13,809 bases of DNA, from the NCBI GenBank assembly GCA_964547415.1, contig CAZJNX010000131.1, forward strand, positions 1-13,809. Reading direction: 5' to 3'. The notes under the pieces are model-generated. The model was given only the letters and a program-made list of their open reading frames with translations, ran no database searches and was not told the DNA's origin. The number at the start of each line of letters is the position of its first letter. Position 1 is the stretch's first letter. The DNA comes from CAZJNX01 sp964547415. Its GTDB lineage: Bacteria; Pseudomonadota; Alphaproteobacteria; Rhizobiales; Amorphaceae. A program made the translations under genes and the position numbers. Of the stretch, positions 13,785-13,809 are shown piece after piece.

Positions 13785-13809
13785 CCGCGGCCGCCGGCGC
13801 CGCCATCCG
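13765..13809 (-). CDS. Possible 3' end of the upstream gene (pdxA suspected)
   Basis: In another frame on the same strand, codons read RMAAPAADAGPVG and stop at 13765-13767, overlapping the rsmA start by 20 bases. Many proteobacteria have pdxA directly before rsmA, and PdxA proteins often end in a basic, Ala-rich tail with RMA. Fourteen codons cannot prove this; the frame may be chance. Confidence 0.22.
   Translation of the reverse strand, partial: RMAAPAAADAGPVG

Overview
The window comes from a very GC-rich bacterial chromosome (roughly three quarters G+C by eye). It is most probably an alphaproteobacterium, for example Hyphomicrobiales or Rhodospirillales. The support is the codon use (third positions nearly always G or C), an orphan CoxG-type protein, a Cache-type class III cyclase, and an rsmA gene whose upstream neighbour may be pdxA. 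I cannot name a genus. The window holds a 100-base run of N (10796-10895), which is an assembly gap of unknown true length.

Layout. (A) 1-5392: six genes all on the minus strand. In transcription order they are a secreted protein with one FG-GAP-like calcium loop, a large MscS-type mechanosensitive channel, a short-chain dehydrogenase-like protein lacking the usual catalytic Tyr, a KpsS-type capsule polysaccharide protein, and a GART-fold formyltransferase that runs off the left edge. That makes five genes with coordinates in the list below plus short spacers between them. The last two are only 4 bases apart and probably work together on a surface polysaccharide. (B) 5393-7456: a divergent promoter region and a membrane class III adenylate cyclase on the plus strand. 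(C) 7688-9825: a tail-anchored CoxG-like protein (minus), a zinc-knuckle methyltransferase (plus) divergent from it, and a secreted YHS-domain protein (minus) that converges on the methyltransferase with 3 bases between the stop codons. (D) 10096-11620: a TerB-like protein, then the start of a Pro/Arg-rich reading frame made of 54-bp tandem repeats that enters the gap, then a class I glutamine amidotransferase whose first codons lie in the gap. (E) 11767-12480: a secreted protein with one canonical EF-hand loop. (F) 12481-12902: a 422-base convergent spacer without a convincing gene but with three perfect inverted repeats. (G) 12903-13809: rsmA (minus), possibly overlapped by the last codons of pdxA.

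Most of the window is ordinary accessory and housekeeping chromosome: cell envelope, osmotic and stress functions, and second-messenger signalling. I found no CRISPR array, transposon, phage gene, tRNA or rRNA, and no clear new multi-gene system. The points most worth checking are the tandem repeat cut by the gap, the 15-bp inverted repeat in the convergent spacer, the dehydrogenase with an altered active site and an operator-like repeat over its start, the KpsS-formyltransferase pair, and the tail-anchored CoxG without CO dehydrogenase genes beside it.
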